In this document: positions 8,605 through 17,513 of the stretch, piece after piece | Layout of the letters: every line of letters begins with the position of its first letter | Numbering within the stretch: position 1 is the stretch's first letter | Source of the DNA: Candidatus Gagatemarchaeum stordalenia | Lineage (GTDB): Archaea; Thermoproteota; Nitrososphaeria; Nitrososphaerales; Gagatemarchaeaceae | Length of the DNA: 64,000 nt | Reading direction: 5' to 3' | NCBI GenBank assembly: GCA_003164815.1 | Contig: PLUF01000051.1 | Span: 55,294 to 119,293 of the forward strand | The notes under the pieces: model-generated | Databases searched by the model: none | What the model saw: only the letters and a program-made list of their open reading frames with translations | Told to the model about the DNA's origin: nothing | Made by a program: the position numbers and the translations under genes

Positions 8605-10653
8605 ATGGCTGTAATCACACGCAAGCTCTCGGAACTCTTCGAGGAGTTCCTCAGGACCTGGCAGGACAAGAGCGGCTCCTACAAGTACAGGGAGAGAATC
8701 GCGCAGCTGGCGGCGACCGGCGACAAGTCGGTCGTGGTAGACTACGAGGACATCATTCAGTTCAACACCGACCTTGGAGAGAGGCTGCTCTCACAGCCCG
8801 ACGAGTCGCTGAGGGAGTTCAAGATGGCGGCATTCGAGGTGCTCAGCACCGAGAACTCCTCCTACGCAGGCCAGGTGAAGAACGCGCTCACCGTCAGGAT
8901 AAGGGGCATAACCGACAAGATCCCCCTGCGTAAGGTCAACACATCGCATCTCGACAAGATGATCGCGGTTGCCGGGATGGTCGTACGCAGCTCGGAGCTC
9001 AGGCCCCTGTTGACGGACGCGGCCTTCATCTGCCCGAACGGGCACGTGACCAAGCTCATCCAGGAAGGTGAGGTAATCAAGAGGCCCTTGAAGTGCGAGG
9101 GGTGCGAGGAAGTTAGGAACCTCGAGCTCGACGAGAAGAGGAGCACATTCATCGACAGCCAGATTCTGAGGGTTCAGGAGCTCCCCGAAGAACTGCCTCC
9201 CGGCCAGCTGCCCAGGTTCTTCGACGTGGACGTCGTGGGTGACATTGTGAACGCTGCCAGGCCCGGGGACAGGATAGTGCTCAGCGGGGTAGTCAGGGCC
9301 GTGCTCGACATCACCCCTGGACAGGCGAGGACGAGGGTCTTCAGGTCGAAGATCGACAGCAACCTGATTGAGGTCGCCGGCAAGGACCCCGGCCAGATTC
9401 AGATTACCAAGGAGGACGAGTTCCTCATCAGGAGCGTCGCGGCGAACCCGGACGCCTATCAGAGGCTGATCAGGTCGGTCGCTCCGGCCATCCTCGGGCA
9501 CGAGGCCGTGAAGGAGGCGATCCTCCTGCTCCTCGTCGGCGGCCCGCAGACCGTGCTCCCGGACGGGACGAAGCTAAGGGGAGACATCAACGTCTTCATC
9601 GTGGGAGACCCAGGCGTCGCCAAGTCCGAGATGCTGAAGTTCGCCGCCCAGGTCGCGCCTAGAGGGATGTTCGCCTCAGGCAAGGGGTCCACCGCGGCCG
9701 GTCTTTCCGCTGCTGTCATCAGGGAGAAGAACACCTTCATGCTCGAAGCTGGCGTCGTTGTGCTGGCAGACCAAGGAATCGCCTGCATCGACGAATTTGA
9801 CAAAATGAAAGAGGACGACCGCAGCGCCCTGCACGAGCAGATGGAACAGCAGACGATAACGATAGCGAAGGGAGGGATCTACGCGACCCTGAACGCCCGC
9901 ACTTCCATCCTGGCGGCCGCCAACCCGATCTTCGGCAAGTATGACCCGTACAAGAACCTGACCGACAACATAACGCTCCCCATCCCTCTGCTGACCAGGT
10001 TCGACCTCATCTTCGTCGTGAAGGACACTCCCACACCCGCGCAGGACGAAAAGCTCGCGACCCACATACTCGACGTCCACAGGAAGAGGGGATACACCGA
10101 CCCGCCCCCGGTCCAGTTCGACCTCATGAAGAAGTACATCACCTACGCCAAGAAGATCTCCCCTACGATCACCATCGAGGCACAGAACCGCATGAAGGAG
10201 TACTACCTCCAGCTCAGGCGGAGCGTCGCTGAGGGGCAGATCGGGGCGACCCCGAGGACGCTCGAGTCGCTAATCCGCCTCTCGAGCGCCAAGGCGAGGC
10301 TGATGCTCAGGGACCTCGTCCTCGAGGAGGACGCGCTCACCGCCATCTCGCTCATGAACAGGATGGTCGAGGACGTCCTCACCGACACGGAGACGAAGAC
10401 CAAGGCAGACTTCGGGATACTCCTAGGGCAGCCAGCCGGCGAGAGGGGTAAGCTCTCGACATCGATGGATATCTTCAGGACGATGGAGGGCGCGGAGAAG
10501 AAGCCTGTGGAGCTCAAGCTCTTCAGGGACGAGCTCGTCAAGAGCGGCAGGTTCAAGGGGGACGACGAGATCGACAAGATGATCCAGAAGCTCATCAAGG
10601 AAGGCATAATCTGGGAGAACAAGCCCGGGTTCTACAGGCGCGTCCAGGCCTAG
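8605..10653 (+). CDS. mcm: Replicative DNA helicase MCM
   Basis: 682-residue AAA+ helicase with an N-terminal OB/zinc region (CPNGH with CEGC further on, about residues 145-170), Walker A GDPGVAKS near 334-341, Walker B GIACIDEFDKM, the arginine-finger motif LLTRFDLIFVV, and a C-terminal winged-helix region. It unwinds DNA ahead of the fork as a hexamer. The length is typical of archaeal MCM. It is sandwiched between Gins23 and Hel308 in a same-strand run, with an ATG that abuts the preceding stop. Confidence 0.96.
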   Translation: MAVITRKLSELFEEFLRTWQDKSGSYKYRERIAQLAATGDKSVVVDYEDIIQFNTDLGERLLSQPDESLREFKMAAFEVLSTENSSYAGQVKNALTVRIRGITDKIPLRKVNTSHLDKMIAVAGMVVRSSELRPLLTDAAFICPNGHVTKLIQEGEVIKRPLKCEGCEEVRNLELDEKRSTFIDSQILRVQELPEELPPGQLPRFFDVDVVGDIVNAARPGDRIVLSGVVRAVLDITPGQARTRVFRSKIDSNLIEVAGKDPGQIQITKEDEFLIRSVAANPDAYQRLIRSVAPAILGHEAVKEAILLLLVGGPQTVLPDGTKLRGDINVFIVGDPGVAKSEMLKFAAQVAPRGMFASGKGSTAAGLSAAVIREKNTFMLEAGVVVLADQGIACIDEFDKMKEDDRSALHEQMEQQTITIAKGGIYATLNARTSILAAANPIFGKYDPYKNLTDNITLPIPLLTRFDLIFVVKDTPTPAQDEKLATHILDVHRKRGYTDPPPVQFDLMKKYITYAKKISPTITIEAQNRMKEYYLQLRRSVAEGQIGATPRTLESLIRLSSAKARLMLRDLVLEEDALTAISLMNRMVEDVLTDTETKTKADFGILLGQPAGERGKLSTSMDIFRTMEGAEKKPVELKLFRDELVKSGRFKGDDEIDKMIQKLIKEGIIWENKPGFYRRVQA

Positions 10654-10668
10654 ACGCAGGCGTGTCTC

Positions 10669-12807
10669 ATGAAGTTCGATGAGCTGGACCTCCCCAGCGA
10701 GTTCTCGGCGTTTCTCGCAGAAGAGGGCTTCGTGGACCTTTACCCTCCCCAGGCGGCAGCGGTCAAGGCAGGGCTGCTGGAGGGGAAGAGCCTCGTGATC
10801 TCGTCCCCGACGGCTTCGGGGAAGACCCTCATCGCCATGATGGCTGCGTACAAGAAGCTGAAGGAGGGGAGGAAGGTGGTCTATCTCAGCCCGCTCCGCG
10901 CGCTCGCCTCAGAGAAGTACGCCGAGTTCAGGAAGCTCGAGCGCTTCGGGGTGCGCTGCGCCATCGCGACCGGGGACTTCGACGGGAGCGGAGAGGTCCT
11001 CGGGAAGTTCGACTTCCTGGTGCTCACGAACGAGAAGTTCGACTCGATCCTACGCCACGGTGTGAGCTGGCTCCGCTCCGTCGGCCTCTTCATCTCCGAC
11101 GAGGTCCACCTCGCAGGCAGCGGGGACAGGGGCCCGACCCTTGAGATGATCCTGACCAAGGTGATCCACCTGGGCCTGGACGCTCAGCTGATCTCGCTCT
11201 CGGCCACGATAAACAACGCCGACGAGATCGCCAAGTGGCTGAGGTCGGACCTGGTCGCCGTCGACTGGAGACCGGTCCCCCTGAGAGAGGGGGTCTACGA
11301 CTACGGCAGGATTGTCTTCCACCCCGAGGGGGAGGTCGAGCTCCTCAGGTCCAACCAGGGGGCGCCGATAGACGTCGCCATCGACTCGGTCAAGGGCGGG
11401 GGCCAGTCCCTGATCTTCGCGGGAACGAGGCGCAGGGCGGTGAGCCTGGCGACGAAGGGGTCGGAGCTGACGGAGAGGTTCCTCAGCGAGGCCGAGAAGG
11501 GGCTCTGCCGCGAGGCGGCGTCGAGGATCCGCGAGAGCGGGGAGGAGACGGGACTGAGCAGGCTCCTAGCCGAGATAGTCGAGCGGGGCTCGGCCTTCCA
11601 CCACGCGGGCCTGTCCTACGAGCACCGGAAGATAGTCGAGGACTACTATCGCATGAGGGCGATCAAGATACTCTCGAGCACGCCGACGCTCGCCGCGGGG
11701 GTCAACCTCCCGGCGAGGCGTGTGGTCGTAGCCGACCTGAGCAGGTACGACGGCGAGACGGGGATGAACGCGATGATCTCCGTCCTGGACTACCGCCAGA
11801 TGGCGGGTAGGGCCGGGAGGCCCCAGTACGACGACCACGGCGAGACGGTCATCGTCCCACCATCGACCTACGTCCCGGCCGACGTCCTCAGGCACTTCAT
11901 CGAGACCGAGCCCGAGCCGATCGAGTCCAGGCTCGGAGGAGAGAGGGGGATGCGGGTCCACCTCCTCGCGGCGATAGCCAGCACATTCGGATCCTCGAGG
12001 CTCGACATCGAAGCGCTCTTCTCGAAGACCCTCCTCGCGGCCCAGATCGGGAGCGAGAGGGTATCCAGGCACATCGACACCGCGCTCGGATACCTCCTCA
12101 GCGAGCAGCTGGTCGTCGAGAAGGGAGGCCTCTTCCAGGCGACGGGCTTTGGGAAGAGGGTCTCCACGCTCTACATCGACCCCATGACGGGCGTCCTCTT
12201 CAAGAAGAACCTCTCGGCGATCGCGCGGTCCGGGGACCACACGCTTGCGCTCATCCACCTGGTCACGAGGAGCCCCGATTTTGAGCCGAAGTTCCCCCTC
12301 CGCGAGAAGCAGTACGACCAGGCCTACCAGTTCCTCGACGCCAACCGCGGGGCGTTCATCAACTCCGGCGAGAAGGGGTCGCGCCTGGACCTCGACGACC
12401 TGCTCCAGGAGATGCGGACGGTGATGGTGATCGACTCCTGGGTCCAGGAGTGGAGGGACGACGCGATACTCGAGAAGCACGGGGTGGAACCGGGTGACCT
12501 GCACAGGGCCGTCGAGAACGCCGACTGGCTCCTGTACTGCCTCTCGGAGCTCGCCAGGCTCTACTCCAAGTTCGAACTGATCAAGGAGACCGAGTTCCTC
12601 CGAAAGAGGGTCCAGAGCGGGATCAGGGCAGAGCTAGTCGAGCTCACACGGCTCGACGGGATAGGGAGGGCGAGGGCGCGCTCGCTCTACTCAGCCGGCT
12701 TCACGAACCTGAAGTCGATCAGGGACGCGAGCGAGGAGAGACTCGCGAGGGTCGAGAAGATCGGGCCGACCGTCGCCAAGAAGATCAAGGAACAGGCAGT
12801 GAGATGA
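10669..12807 (+). CDS. hel308: ATP-dependent DNA helicase Hel308
   Basis: 712-residue superfamily 2 helicase: Q-motif region LYPPQAAAV, Walker A SPTASGKT near 45-52, DEVH box near residue 144, motif III SLSAT, motif VI QMAGRAGRP, and a C-terminal helix-hairpin-helix (LDGIGRARARSLYSAGF, VEKIGPTVAKKI). Hel308 acts at stalled or recombining forks, 3' to 5'. It sits 15 nt behind mcm and its stop overlaps the next start (ATGA at 12804), so it is part of the replication operon. Confidence 0.94.
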   Translation: MKFDELDLPSEFSAFLAEEGFVDLYPPQAAAVKAGLLEGKSLVISSPTASGKTLIAMMAAYKKLKEGRKVVYLSPLRALASEKYAEFRKLERFGVRCAIATGDFDGSGEVLGKFDFLVLTNEKFDSILRHGVSWLRSVGLFISDEVHLAGSGDRGPTLEMILTKVIHLGLDAQLISLSATINNADEIAKWLRSDLVAVDWRPVPLREGVYDYGRIVFHPEGEVELLRSNQGAPIDVAIDSVKGGGQSLIFAGTRRRAVSLATKGSELTERFLSEAEKGLCREAASRIRESGEETGLSRLLAEIVERGSAFHHAGLSYEHRKIVEDYYRMRAIKILSSTPTLAAGVNLPARRVVVADLSRYDGETGMNAMISVLDYRQMAGRAGRPQYDDHGETVIVPPSTYVPADVLRHFIETEPEPIESRLGGERGMRVHLLAAIASTFGSSRLDIEALFSKTLLAAQIGSERVSRHIDTALGYLLSEQLVVEKGGLFQATGFGKRVSTLYIDPMTGVLFKKNLSAIARSGDHTLALIHLVTRSPDFEPKFPLREKQYDQAYQFLDANRGAFINSGEKGSRLDLDDLLQEMRTVMVIDSWVQEWRDDAILEKHGVEPGDLHRAVENADWLLYCLSELARLYSKFELIKETEFLRKRVQSGIRAELVELTRLDGIGRARARSLYSAGFTNLKSIRDASEERLARVEKIGPTVAKKIKEQAVR

Positions 12808-14012
12808 GGACCAACGGGTTCGCGATCTTCAGGGGCCCCGGGGCGCGGGCGAAGGCCGAGGGAGCCGTTGCCCGGGTCGACAGGCACCGCCTGAAGGTGC
12901 TGACGGGCCCTGTGGGAGACCTCGGAACGGAGGGCCGCGCGGCGGAGGACGGGGCCCGTTTCGTGGCCTACTCGCTCGAAGAGAAGGAGACGCTTCCGCT
13001 GATCCACGGCTTTGCCGAGGATCCCGATGGTCTCTTGGAGGGTCACGCGCTGGGCGAGTTCGCGTTCGTCGCCGAGGCCGGAGGCCGCATGATCGCGGGC
13101 AGGGACTCGATGGGGACGAGACCGCTCTACGCCGACGAAGGGAGGACCTGCGTAGCCAGCGACCACCGGTTCTTCGCCAGGTCGCCCGTCCTGCTCTCCC
13201 GCGGCGCGCGCCTCGACATCGGCTCGGGTGAGGAGTCCATCTCTCTCCGGCCTGTACCGGCCTCAGCCGACCTTGGGATCGAGGAGGCCGCGGACCGCCT
13301 CAGCAGGCTGCTGGAGGAATCGGTCGCACGCCGGGTGAAGGGCCGGACGAAGGTAGCCGTCTCATTCTCGGGGGGATTGGACAGCTCGCTCATCGCACTG
13401 CTCGCCTCAAGGCACACGGAGGTGGTCCTCTGCAGCGCCTATACCACGGGATCGAGGGACGAAGGGACTACACTCAGGGCGGCGGGGGAGCTCGGGCTGG
13501 AGCACGAGGGAGCGGTGGTCGGAAGCGCCGACGCGGCGCGAGAGGTCCGCACGCTTGACCTCCCGTTCGAGGCCGGGCCGATGGACAGGGCTCTCTGGTG
13601 TCTCTACTCGACCACAAGCAGGATGGCTGCCGAGAACGGGGCTGGGCTCATCCTCCTGGGCCAACTGGCAGACGAACTCTTCGGGGGCTACATGAAGTAC
13701 TCTCTGCAGGCCAAGGAGAACGAGGCCTCGGCCGTGCAGATGATGGAACGGGACGTCGCCGGCGCGGCCGATCGGGCGTTCGTGCGGGACGAGCTCGCCT
13801 GTGCCAGGTTCGTCGAGGCCAGGTTCCCGTTCGCCGACCAGGGCGTCGCCGGATTCGCCCGGAGCCTCCCTCTCTCCCACAAGATCAGAGGAGGCGAACG
13901 AAAGGCGGTCCTCAGGATGGCCGCGACGAAGCTAGGGCTTCCCGATGAGCTTGTCAGGGCTCCTAAGAAGGCCGCGCAGTACAGCACCGGGCTCTCGAAG
14001 CTTTTCAGCTGA
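12804..14012 (+). CDS. Asparagine synthase-like protein lacking the N-terminal nucleophile cysteine
   Basis: 402 residues. The C-terminal PP-loop ATP-pyrophosphatase domain has SGGLDSS near 190-196 and GQLADELFGGY, as in asparagine synthetase B. The N-terminal half keeps class II glutaminase-like text (GEFAFVAEAGGRMIAGRDSMGTRPLY) but begins MRTNGFAIF instead of MCGI, so the catalytic Cys2 is absent. It may use free ammonia, or adenylate another substrate. It is shorter than the usual 500 or more residues. It overlaps hel308 by 4 nt, an odd partner for a replication operon. The substrate is not established. Confidence 0.75.
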   Translation: MRTNGFAIFRGPGARAKAEGAVARVDRHRLKVLTGPVGDLGTEGRAAEDGARFVAYSLEEKETLPLIHGFAEDPDGLLEGHALGEFAFVAEAGGRMIAGRDSMGTRPLYADEGRTCVASDHRFFARSPVLLSRGARLDIGSGEESISLRPVPASADLGIEEAADRLSRLLEESVARRVKGRTKVAVSFSGGLDSSLIALLASRHTEVVLCSAYTTGSRDEGTTLRAAGELGLEHEGAVVGSADAAREVRTLDLPFEAGPMDRALWCLYSTTSRMAAENGAGLILLGQLADELFGGYMKYSLQAKENEASAVQMMERDVAGAADRAFVRDELACARFVEARFPFADQGVAGFARSLPLSHKIRGGERKAVLRMAATKLGLPDELVRAPKKAAQYSTGLSKLFS

Positions 14013-14057
14013 GGCGGAAGGGTTTACTACGCTACGCACCTCAGACGCCCGTTCCCC

Positions 14058-14603
14058 TTGGACCGCGAAGGCTCAGGGACGTACGTCCCCTCTGACGACA
14101 CCGCGCTAATGGTCCGGGCCCTCTCCTCGGTCGAGGGAGGCAGCTGCCTCGAGATAGGCTTCGGGAGCGGGGCCGTGCTGCACGCGCTCCGTCCAAGGTT
14201 CTCCCTGGTCGTCGGTACCGACATAACCAGCGTGGGTCAGGCCAGGGTCGCCAAGGGCTCGTCGGAGGCCGTCCTGGCGGACAGGGCCACCTGTTTCAGA
14301 GACGGAACCTTCGATGTGGTCGCGTTCAACCCCCCGTATCTACCGTCCGGGCTGGTCGAGGACCGGGTGGTGGACGGCGGCCGGGGAGGGGTCGAGGTGC
14401 CGATGAGATTCCTCGAGGACGCGCTCAGGGTCGTGAAGGCCGCAGGCAGGATCTACGTCCTGCTCTCGGACCAAGGAGACCTAGACGGCTTCGTCTCTCA
14501 CTGTGTCGGGTCGGGGCTCTCGATCCGCGAGGCGGCGAGGGCCAAGCTCTTCTTCGAGTCGCTATTGGTCTACGAGATTACCAGAGAAAAGACTTCTAGT
14601 TGA
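14058..14603 (+). CDS. HemK/PrmC-like N5-glutamine methyltransferase family protein
   Basis: 181-residue class I SAM-dependent methyltransferase. It has the SAM loop LEIGFGSGAV and the family hallmark NPPY (FNPPYLPSG near residue 95), which marks methylation of a planar amide or amine. The small size matches archaeal/eukaryotic Mtq2-type enzymes, which methylate the GGQ glutamine of the release factor. Start TTG 14058 lies about 32 bp after a TATA-like element (GGTTTACTA). Its 3' end overlaps the convergent zinc-ribbon gene by 8 nt. Confidence 0.75.
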   Translation: MDREGSGTYVPSDDTALMVRALSSVEGGSCLEIGFGSGAVLHALRPRFSLVVGTDITSVGQARVAKGSSEAVLADRATCFRDGTFDVVAFNPPYLPSGLVEDRVVDGGRGGVEVPMRFLEDALRVVKAAGRIYVLLSDQGDLDGFVSHCVGSGLSIREAARAKLFFESLLVYEITREKTSS

Positions 14604-15645
14604 GGCCCATCACGTTCACCGGGGTGCCCGTATTCGCGTCCAGTATCAGAATGATGTCCTGTCCCTTGTGCGTGTACTTGGCGAACCAGATGGGCGCGTG
14701 GAGGAGCTCGCCGTCCCCGACGTCCATCTCGGTGTTCATCTGCTGAATCATGTGGTACTGTGAGTGGGCCTTGTCGGACTGGACCTGCGAGACGAACGTC
14801 CGTGCCTGATTCTTCGCGTCCTCCTCTCCGATGTCGCCGTTGAGCACCGGTATCCCTTTCGGGACCTTCGTCAGGTCGAAGAGCGCCCTCTCGGCGAGGT
14901 TGAAGGTGTAGTTCTTCGGCTGGTACTCGCTCAGCGCCTTCAGGGCAACGACCGGAAAGTTGTAGTTGTTGTCCAGCTCCGCGGTCTTGCGATTCCCGCC
15001 GCCACCGCCCATCATTCCGAATCCGCCCAACATCATCCCGAGGCGAGACGCGCCGCCGAGGCCCAGGCCGAATGGCATCCCGAACCGGACAGCCGGGGCG
15101 ACGGGGAACGACCTCCGGAAGCCTCCGGCCATGACGCCGAAGAGAGCCGCGGTCGTCGCGATGTTGGCGGTTTCCATCACCATGCTGGTGGCCACGATCG
15201 AGGTCCTGGCCGAGACCGGGACGATCCAGTACGGGACGAGCGACAGGTTCAGGTCCACGAGAGTGGAACTCTCCTGCAGGTGCCGGTGCAGGAGTCCCTG
15301 GTCCATGAGCTGGCGGATGCGATCGGTCATCTGGTCCTTGTCCGTGAACTTGGCGAGCAGCATCGTCTGCTTCTGGATGCTCGACCATCCGTCGTTGCCC
15401 AGGGTTATCCCGCTCCCGCAGTACTCGCAGGTGATGACCATCTCTCCGAACTTCGGTGAGATGGGAGCCCCGCAGTCGGGGCACTTCATGGAGGTAGCAC
15501 CCATCGGCGCGATCACGGGAGCCCTTGGCGCCGCCTGAGCTTGGGGTTGTGCGGCCGATCCCGTGGGGTTGACGCTAGCGCCGCACTTTATGCAGTAGAC
15601 CGCGTCGTCGGGGAGCTGGGTGCCGCACCTCGGGCAGTATACCAT
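14596..15645 (-). CDS. Zinc-ribbon protein of an SPFH-associated module (YdjG-like)
   Basis: 349 residues. An N-terminal zinc ribbon (YCPRCG, YCIKCG) and a second Cys4 cluster (MKCPDCG, CEYCG) are followed by a region with hydrophobic segments (VPYWIVPVSARTSIVATS) and a Gly-rich stretch. It then has a C-terminal domain ending in DIILILDANTGTPVNVMG. The domain style and position next to a YdjI-like SPFH protein recall Bacillus YdjG of the ydjFGHI membrane-stress operon; that link is inferred from order and architecture. It is the third gene of a leftward three-gene unit, 15 nt after the SPFH gene. Confidence 0.65.
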   Translation of the reverse strand: MVYCPRCGTQLPDDAVYCIKCGASVNPTGSAAQPQAQAAPRAPVIAPMGATSMKCPDCGAPISPKFGEMVITCEYCGSGITLGNDGWSSIQKQTMLLAKFTDKDQMTDRIRQLMDQGLLHRHLQESSTLVDLNLSLVPYWIVPVSARTSIVATSMVMETANIATTAALFGVMAGGFRRSFPVAPAVRFGMPFGLGLGGASRLGMMLGGFGMMGGGGGNRKTAELDNNYNFPVVALKALSEYQPKNYTFNLAERALFDLTKVPKGIPVLNGDIGEEDAKNQARTFVSQVQSDKAHSQYHMIQQMNTEMDVGDGELLHAPIWFAKYTHKGQDIILILDANTGTPVNVMGLN

Positions 15646-15660
15646 CGACTATGACCGGCT

Positions 15661-16863
15661 CTACATCGGCTTTCCGCACTGTGGGCAGAACTTCGGGCTG
15701 CCCGAGACGCTGGCCCCGCAACTGGGACAGGTCTTGGTCTGGACTGGCGCGCTCGCCTGGGGGGCCTGCGCGACTGCGGCGCCACAGTTCGGGCAGAACT
15801 TGGCGCCCACCTGCAGAGGAGAGCCGCACTGGGCACAGGTCTGTGCCTTGGCCTGCGCTGGGGGCTGTTGCTGCTGCAGCGAGGTCCCGCAGTTCGGACA
15901 GAAGGTGCTCGAGGCCGCAATGAGAGAACCGCAGTTCGGGCAGGACCTGTTGGGCTGCATCCCTCCCGCCATCCCCTGTGCCATCTGGCCGCCGAAGGCG
16001 TAGCCCATCCCGGCGCCGGCACCGATGCCGACACCGAGGCCCGCCCCGATGCCCGCTGTCCCGCTCTGGTTGTTTGCGGCATCGACCATCGCCTGTCCAG
16101 CCTGGTACTGCATGTAGTTGACGCCGAGGACCTGGATCTGCGACCTGGTGTCGATTGCCTTCTGCACCTCGTCGGGGAGGCTGATCGTGAGGCCCGAGAT
16201 CTTGTTGATCTCAACGCCATACTGCCCGAAGTTGTCCGGGGCTAGCGCGAGCACCGCCTGTTCGATCGTTGTGAGGTTCGCAGCCAGGTCGGTGACCTTC
16301 AGCCCCTGGGCCTTCATCTTGCCCATCGCGTTGTAGACCAGGATGACCATCTGCTCCTTCAACCGTGACTCCACGTCGTCGGAAGACTCTGCCGCGAAGG
16401 TGCCCACGAACTGGTTGATGAAGTTCTCAGGGGACGACACCTTCCACCTGTACTCGCCGAAGACCCTCAGGTTGACAAGCCCGAAGGTGGGGTCGGTGAA
16501 CTGGTAGGGCTGGGTGCTCCCGAACTTCCCGTCGAGGTACCTTTTCTGGAGGTAGTAGACCTCGGCCTGCTGCTGGACGCCCGTGAAGAACTTGAGGAGG
16601 TTCCCCACGATGGGGGCGTTGAAGTCCGTGAGGGCGTACCTGTTCGGCTGGTCGAAGTAGGTGAGGACCTTTCCGTCCCTGTAGAAGACCGCGATCTCGT
16701 CCTCCCTGACCACGATGTTGTCGTTGAGCCTGATGTTTCGGGGGACCTTCCACATCACGTTGTTCTGCTTGTCCTGGTCCTCCCAGTTGATCGTTATCGA
16801 CCCGAGGACGCTCCCGCCCGTAGGGGGGATGTCCGTCGTCTTCTTCGAGAATAGGCCGGTCAT
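15661..16863 (-). CDS. SPFH-domain protein (YdjI/COG4260-like) with three C-terminal zinc ribbons
   Basis: 400 residues. The N-terminal two thirds match the SPFH/virion-core-like family: ITINWEDQDKQNNVMWKVPR, IVVREDEIAVFYRDGKVL, LRVFGEYRWKV. A Gly/Ala-rich linker follows, then three treble-clef zinc ribbons, each CPNCG/CAQCG/CPSCG paired with a second CPNCG or CPQCG, at about 305-400. SPFH proteins scaffold membrane microdomains; bacterial YdjI helps place PspA at the membrane. The start overlaps the previous gene by 4 nt (ATGA), and the zinc-ribbon gene follows 15 nt later. The membrane role is inference. Confidence 0.8.
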   Translation of the reverse strand: MTGLFSKKTTDIPPTGGSVLGSITINWEDQDKQNNVMWKVPRNIRLNDNIVVREDEIAVFYRDGKVLTYFDQPNRYALTDFNAPIVGNLLKFFTGVQQQAEVYYLQKRYLDGKFGSTQPYQFTDPTFGLVNLRVFGEYRWKVSSPENFINQFVGTFAAESSDDVESRLKEQMVILVYNAMGKMKAQGLKVTDLAANLTTIEQAVLALAPDNFGQYGVEINKISGLTISLPDEVQKAIDTRSQIQVLGVNYMQYQAGQAMVDAANNQSGTAGIGAGLGVGIGAGAGMGYAFGGQMAQGMAGGMQPNRSCPNCGSLIAASSTFCPNCGTSLQQQQPPAQAKAQTCAQCGSPLQVGAKFCPNCGAAVAQAPQASAPVQTKTCPSCGASVSGSPKFCPQCGKPM

Positions 16864-17426
16864 GCTTTCACTTCACTGCTGGGCTGGACTGATATATTCT
16901 CTATCGTTTCCATCCGAATCACCCACTTCTGCTTGAAGTCGGTGATGGCAGACCCTACGAGGGACAGGGAGGTCTGGATGGAGTTGGGCGCTGTGGTGTC
17001 GTACACGAGGCTGGGCGATGTCGTGAGGGACTGGAGTTGGAACGCCGAGTTGACGAACCCGTAGTCGTACTCATACAGCTTGTTCAGCTTGTCCTGGTTG
17101 ATCGAGATGGTGGCGACCCAGCCCGAATATCCCTGCGCGGCGTGCCTGACCTCGCCGCCGATCTGCTGGACCTGAGAGATTAGCGATCCCACTGATGTCA
17201 GGTTCGTGTAATCGCCGGCTGTGGCCATCTGCTTGCGCAATGCTTCGAGATTGCCCTTCGACTGGTCAAGCTTGTCGGCCACCTGATTGCGCAGGAGGTT
17301 ATCGGCGACCCGAAGGTCCTCGAGTGTCCTGTATCCCCTGAGACCCGGAACGAGCAGCTCAAGCTTCTTCTGAAAACCCCTATTTTCATCGACCTGCTGA
17401 CGGATATCCGGATTGTCTTGTGACAT
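16860..17426 (-). CDS. Helical protein of unknown function, first gene of the SPFH module
   Basis: 188 residues from ATG 17426 (MSQDNPDIRQQ); a TTG at 17435 would add three. The N-terminal half is predicted helical and charged (KKLELLVPGLRGYRTLEDLR, VADKLDQSKGNLEALRKQM), recalling small coiled-coil proteins often encoded beside SPFH proteins. No membrane segment or zinc site is visible. A TATA-like box (GTTTTATATG, 17469-17478) lies about 47 bp upstream, so this is the promoter-proximal gene. It may play the PspA-like partner role, but I see no sequence proof. Confidence 0.65.
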   Translation of the reverse strand: MSQDNPDIRQQVDENRGFQKKLELLVPGLRGYRTLEDLRVADNLLRNQVADKLDQSKGNLEALRKQMATAGDYTNLTSVGSLISQVQQIGGEVRHAAQGYSGWVATISINQDKLNKLYEYDYGFVNSAFQLQSLTTSPSLVYDTTAPNSIQTSLSLVGSAITDFKQKWVIRMETIENISVQPSSEVKA

Positions 17427-17513
17427 TATTTCCAATTACCCTAGATGAGAAATTCAGCCGTGGTTCTCATATAAAACTGTTGAACGGAGGACGGTTCCGG
17501 AGGCCCGGACGGA

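Noticed and set aside
11566..12504. Long open frame opposite hel308
   Set aside because: Shadow of the helicase gene, with no family sequence and skewed composition.
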